From Bacteroidales bacterium UBA3724 (GTDB lineage Bacteria; Bacteroidota; Bacteroidia; Bacteroidales; P3): a stretch of 7,273 bases of DNA. Positions 6,019-7,273 of the stretch are shown here, piece after piece (position 1 is the stretch's first letter; the number at the start of each line of letters is the position of its first letter). A program made the position numbers and the translations under genes. The stretch is from NCBI GenBank assembly GCA_002371315.1, contig DFHL01000128.1, positions 14,340 to 21,612 on the forward strand. The letters run 5' to 3'. Under the pieces are notes generated by a model. That model did no database searches. It worked only from the letters and a program-made list of their open reading frames with translations, and had not been told where the DNA came from.

Positions 6019-7189
6019 ATTGCATAGTTAATGACAGTCGCAGATTGCTGGTCGGTGTGTTGTAGCCGGCTTTGGTGTACTCCGCTTCGGCGGTGAAACT
6101 GAGGGCTTTATTGGTCCGGTAGGTCAGGCGGGGCTGTATGCGCCACAGGTATTCGATGTCGTGGCCGCGGCCGAAGCAGTTGGCATAATCGGTGTTGCCG
6201 AAGTCCTTGTTTTGGGCATAGCCGAGGAAAATGCCTGGCCGCCAATGGCCTGCATTGCGCGAAAGGTCGACCCAGATGGTATTGAAGTGCCAGTCGCTGA
6301 AGGTCGAGTCGGCCAGCATCAGGTATCCGCCCAGCGAGCAGCCCTCGTAGAGGCTGTTGTTGAGCAGCGTCTGTGCCTTGATGTCGAGCTGTCCTATTCT
6401 CGCCTTGCCGAAAATGGTGTAGCTCGGCGACGAGTGCAGGCGCCCCTGAGGGTCGGGCACGATGGGCTGGATGGTCTTGAGGTTGGCGGCGGCGCCAAAC
6501 AGCAGAGACTGAGTGCAATACATCACACGGAGATTCAGCTCGGGTACCAGGCTGTTGCGCGCAAAGAGGGTGCTGGTCGCCGCCGCGCCGTTCAGCAGGC
6601 CTTGGCTGGCGTTGTCGAGCTGCCACATCGCCGTGGCGGCTATTTCGACGGGGCCCAGCGGGATGCGGTAGCGCACCTGGTTGTAGCGGGCGTAGGGGTG
6701 GAACGGCGCGCCCATATTGAGCGGGTTGGTCATCGGCATAATCTCGGGGATGACCATAGCGTACCAGTACTGGCCGACGAGCAGCGCGCCGCCGCGTTCC
6801 CAGTCGAGGCTGATGTAGGCGTGGCGCAGGCGCAGGTCGTTGTTGCTGGCATTGGTGCTGCCGGTGAAGTCGCCTTCGACCGAGACGAACGTCTTGGCTC
6901 CCAGCACTTCAGGCCCCGCGATACCCAGGTTCAGGCGCGTGGTGATGCTCATCATATTGGCCTGCCAGCCGTCGTTCAGGTCGCGTCCGCTGGCATCGAG
7001 GACGATAGGCTTGGGGTAGAAGAGCATCATATCCTCGCGGCCGCCGACCACCGAGCGGCTGTCGGCATAGAAGTGTGGATTGACAAATCCGTGGAAATCA
7101 AAGCGGAACGGCTTCGAAGCGCTGTCGCTCTGGGCCTGCACGGCGAAAGCCAGCACGAGCGAAAAAATCAGTAACGCACTCTTTTTCAT
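6008..7189 (-). CDS. Porin-like outer-membrane beta-barrel protein
   Basis: The signal peptide MKKSALLIFSLVLAFAVQA is followed by a predicted cleavage before Q20. The mature part begins with FRFDFHGFVNPHFYADSR, a typical first strand. Amphipathic strands then alternate with turns up to the C-terminal LSLTMQYDF, whose final Phe is a BAM insertion signal. Internal landmarks are RLRHAYISLDW (119-129) and VGQYWYAMVIPEIMP, which resemble the barrel wall and loop of DcaP/phosphate-selective-type porins. The 393-residue length suits a barrel of about 16 strands. There is no TonB box or plug domain. It is the first gene of the minus-strand operon within view, and its start has only a weak ribosome binding site. 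It may pass small anionic or aromatic solutes, but the substrate cannot be read from the sequence. Confidence 0.8.
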   Translation of the reverse strand: MKKSALLIFSLVLAFAVQAQSDSASKPFRFDFHGFVNPHFYADSRSVVGGREDMMLFYPKPIVLDASGRDLNDGWQANMMSITTRLNLGIAGPEVLGAKTFVSVEGDFTGSTNASNNDLRLRHAYISLDWERGGALLVGQYWYAMVIPEIMPMTNPLNMGAPFHPYARYNQVRYRIPLGPVEIAATAMWQLDNASQGLLNGAAATSTLFARNSLVPELNLRVMYCTQSLLFGAAANLKTIQPIVPDPQGRLHSSPSYTIFGKARIGQLDIKAQTLLNNSLYEGCSLGGYLMLADSTFSDWHFNTIWVDLSRNAGHWRPGIFLGYAQNKDFGNTDYANCFGRGHDIEYLWRIQPRLTYRTNKALSFTAEAEYTKAGYNTPTSNLRLSLTMQYDF

Positions 7190-7253
7190 ACGATTGTGAA
7201 CTGTTTTCTTTGTATTATGTTGATACTTAGGCTTTTGAGGTACCTTCTACGTC

Positions 7254-7273
7254 ATATGTACAGTATATGTACA
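7254..7273. repeat. Direct repeat ATATGTACA with 11-nt period
   Basis: ATATGTACA occurs at 7254-7262 and again at 7265-7273, separated by GT. Each copy contains the palindrome TGTACA. It lies about 65 nt upstream of the porin-like start on the minus strand, a position suited to an operator. The window ends on the second copy, so more units may follow. No TTTG/TAnnTTTG promoter was found between it and the gene. Confidence 0.5.

Noticed and set aside
5233..6027. Plus-strand 264-codon open frame opposite the phosphatase
   Set aside because: It is a GC-rich antisense shadow of the PHP gene, whose metal-binding motifs are all on the minus strand.
6161..7174. Plus-strand 337-codon open frame opposite the porin
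   Set aside because: It is an antisense shadow. It is dominated by Val, Ala and Glu with no domain, as expected opposite a GC-rich gene.

Overview
The window reads as chromosomal DNA of a Bacteroidota species, most likely of the order Bacteroidales. Promoters match the Bacteroidetes pattern (TTTG, about 19 nt, then TAnnTTTG). Ribosome binding sites are weak and start regions are A-rich. Several proteins are of types common in that phylum: a short ECF sigma factor with a membrane-bound partner, outer-membrane beta-barrels ending in phenylalanine, and a GIN-like secreted domain. Genus and species cannot be fixed from the sequence alone.

Left part (1-637). A tRNA-Val(CAC) gene lies on the minus strand at the left edge. 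It is followed by about 550 nt that I read as non-coding. This gap holds the tRNA promoter, an inverted-repeat element near 271-309, a triple 11-nt direct repeat at 427-460 with an inverted partner, and the promoter of the next operon.

Plus-strand operon (638-3302). An ECF sigma factor overlaps by 4 nt with a single-pass membrane protein that is probably its anti-sigma factor. A signal-peptide protein follows, with a GIN/DUF2807-like beta-rich half and a beta-barrel-like half. The likely logic is an envelope signalling unit: the membrane protein holds the sigma factor until an envelope signal releases it. The barrel protein would be a target or sensor partner. The anti-sigma candidate carries a 7-nt tandem repeat whose length changes would remove its membrane anchor.

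Middle (3286-4556). A tRNA-dihydrouridine synthase gene runs on the minus strand and overlaps the barrel gene tail-to-tail by 17 nt. A plus-strand tRNA-Val(GAC) follows, with a clear promoter and terminator.

Right part (4603-7273, minus strand). A porin-like outer-membrane protein, a PHP-family histidinol-phosphatase-like enzyme (11-nt overlap) and an unassigned 173-residue protein of lower GC form a probable operon, read right to left and closed by a hairpin near 4536-4556. Its upstream end, at the right edge of the window, has a direct repeat of ATATGTACA with an 11-nt period.
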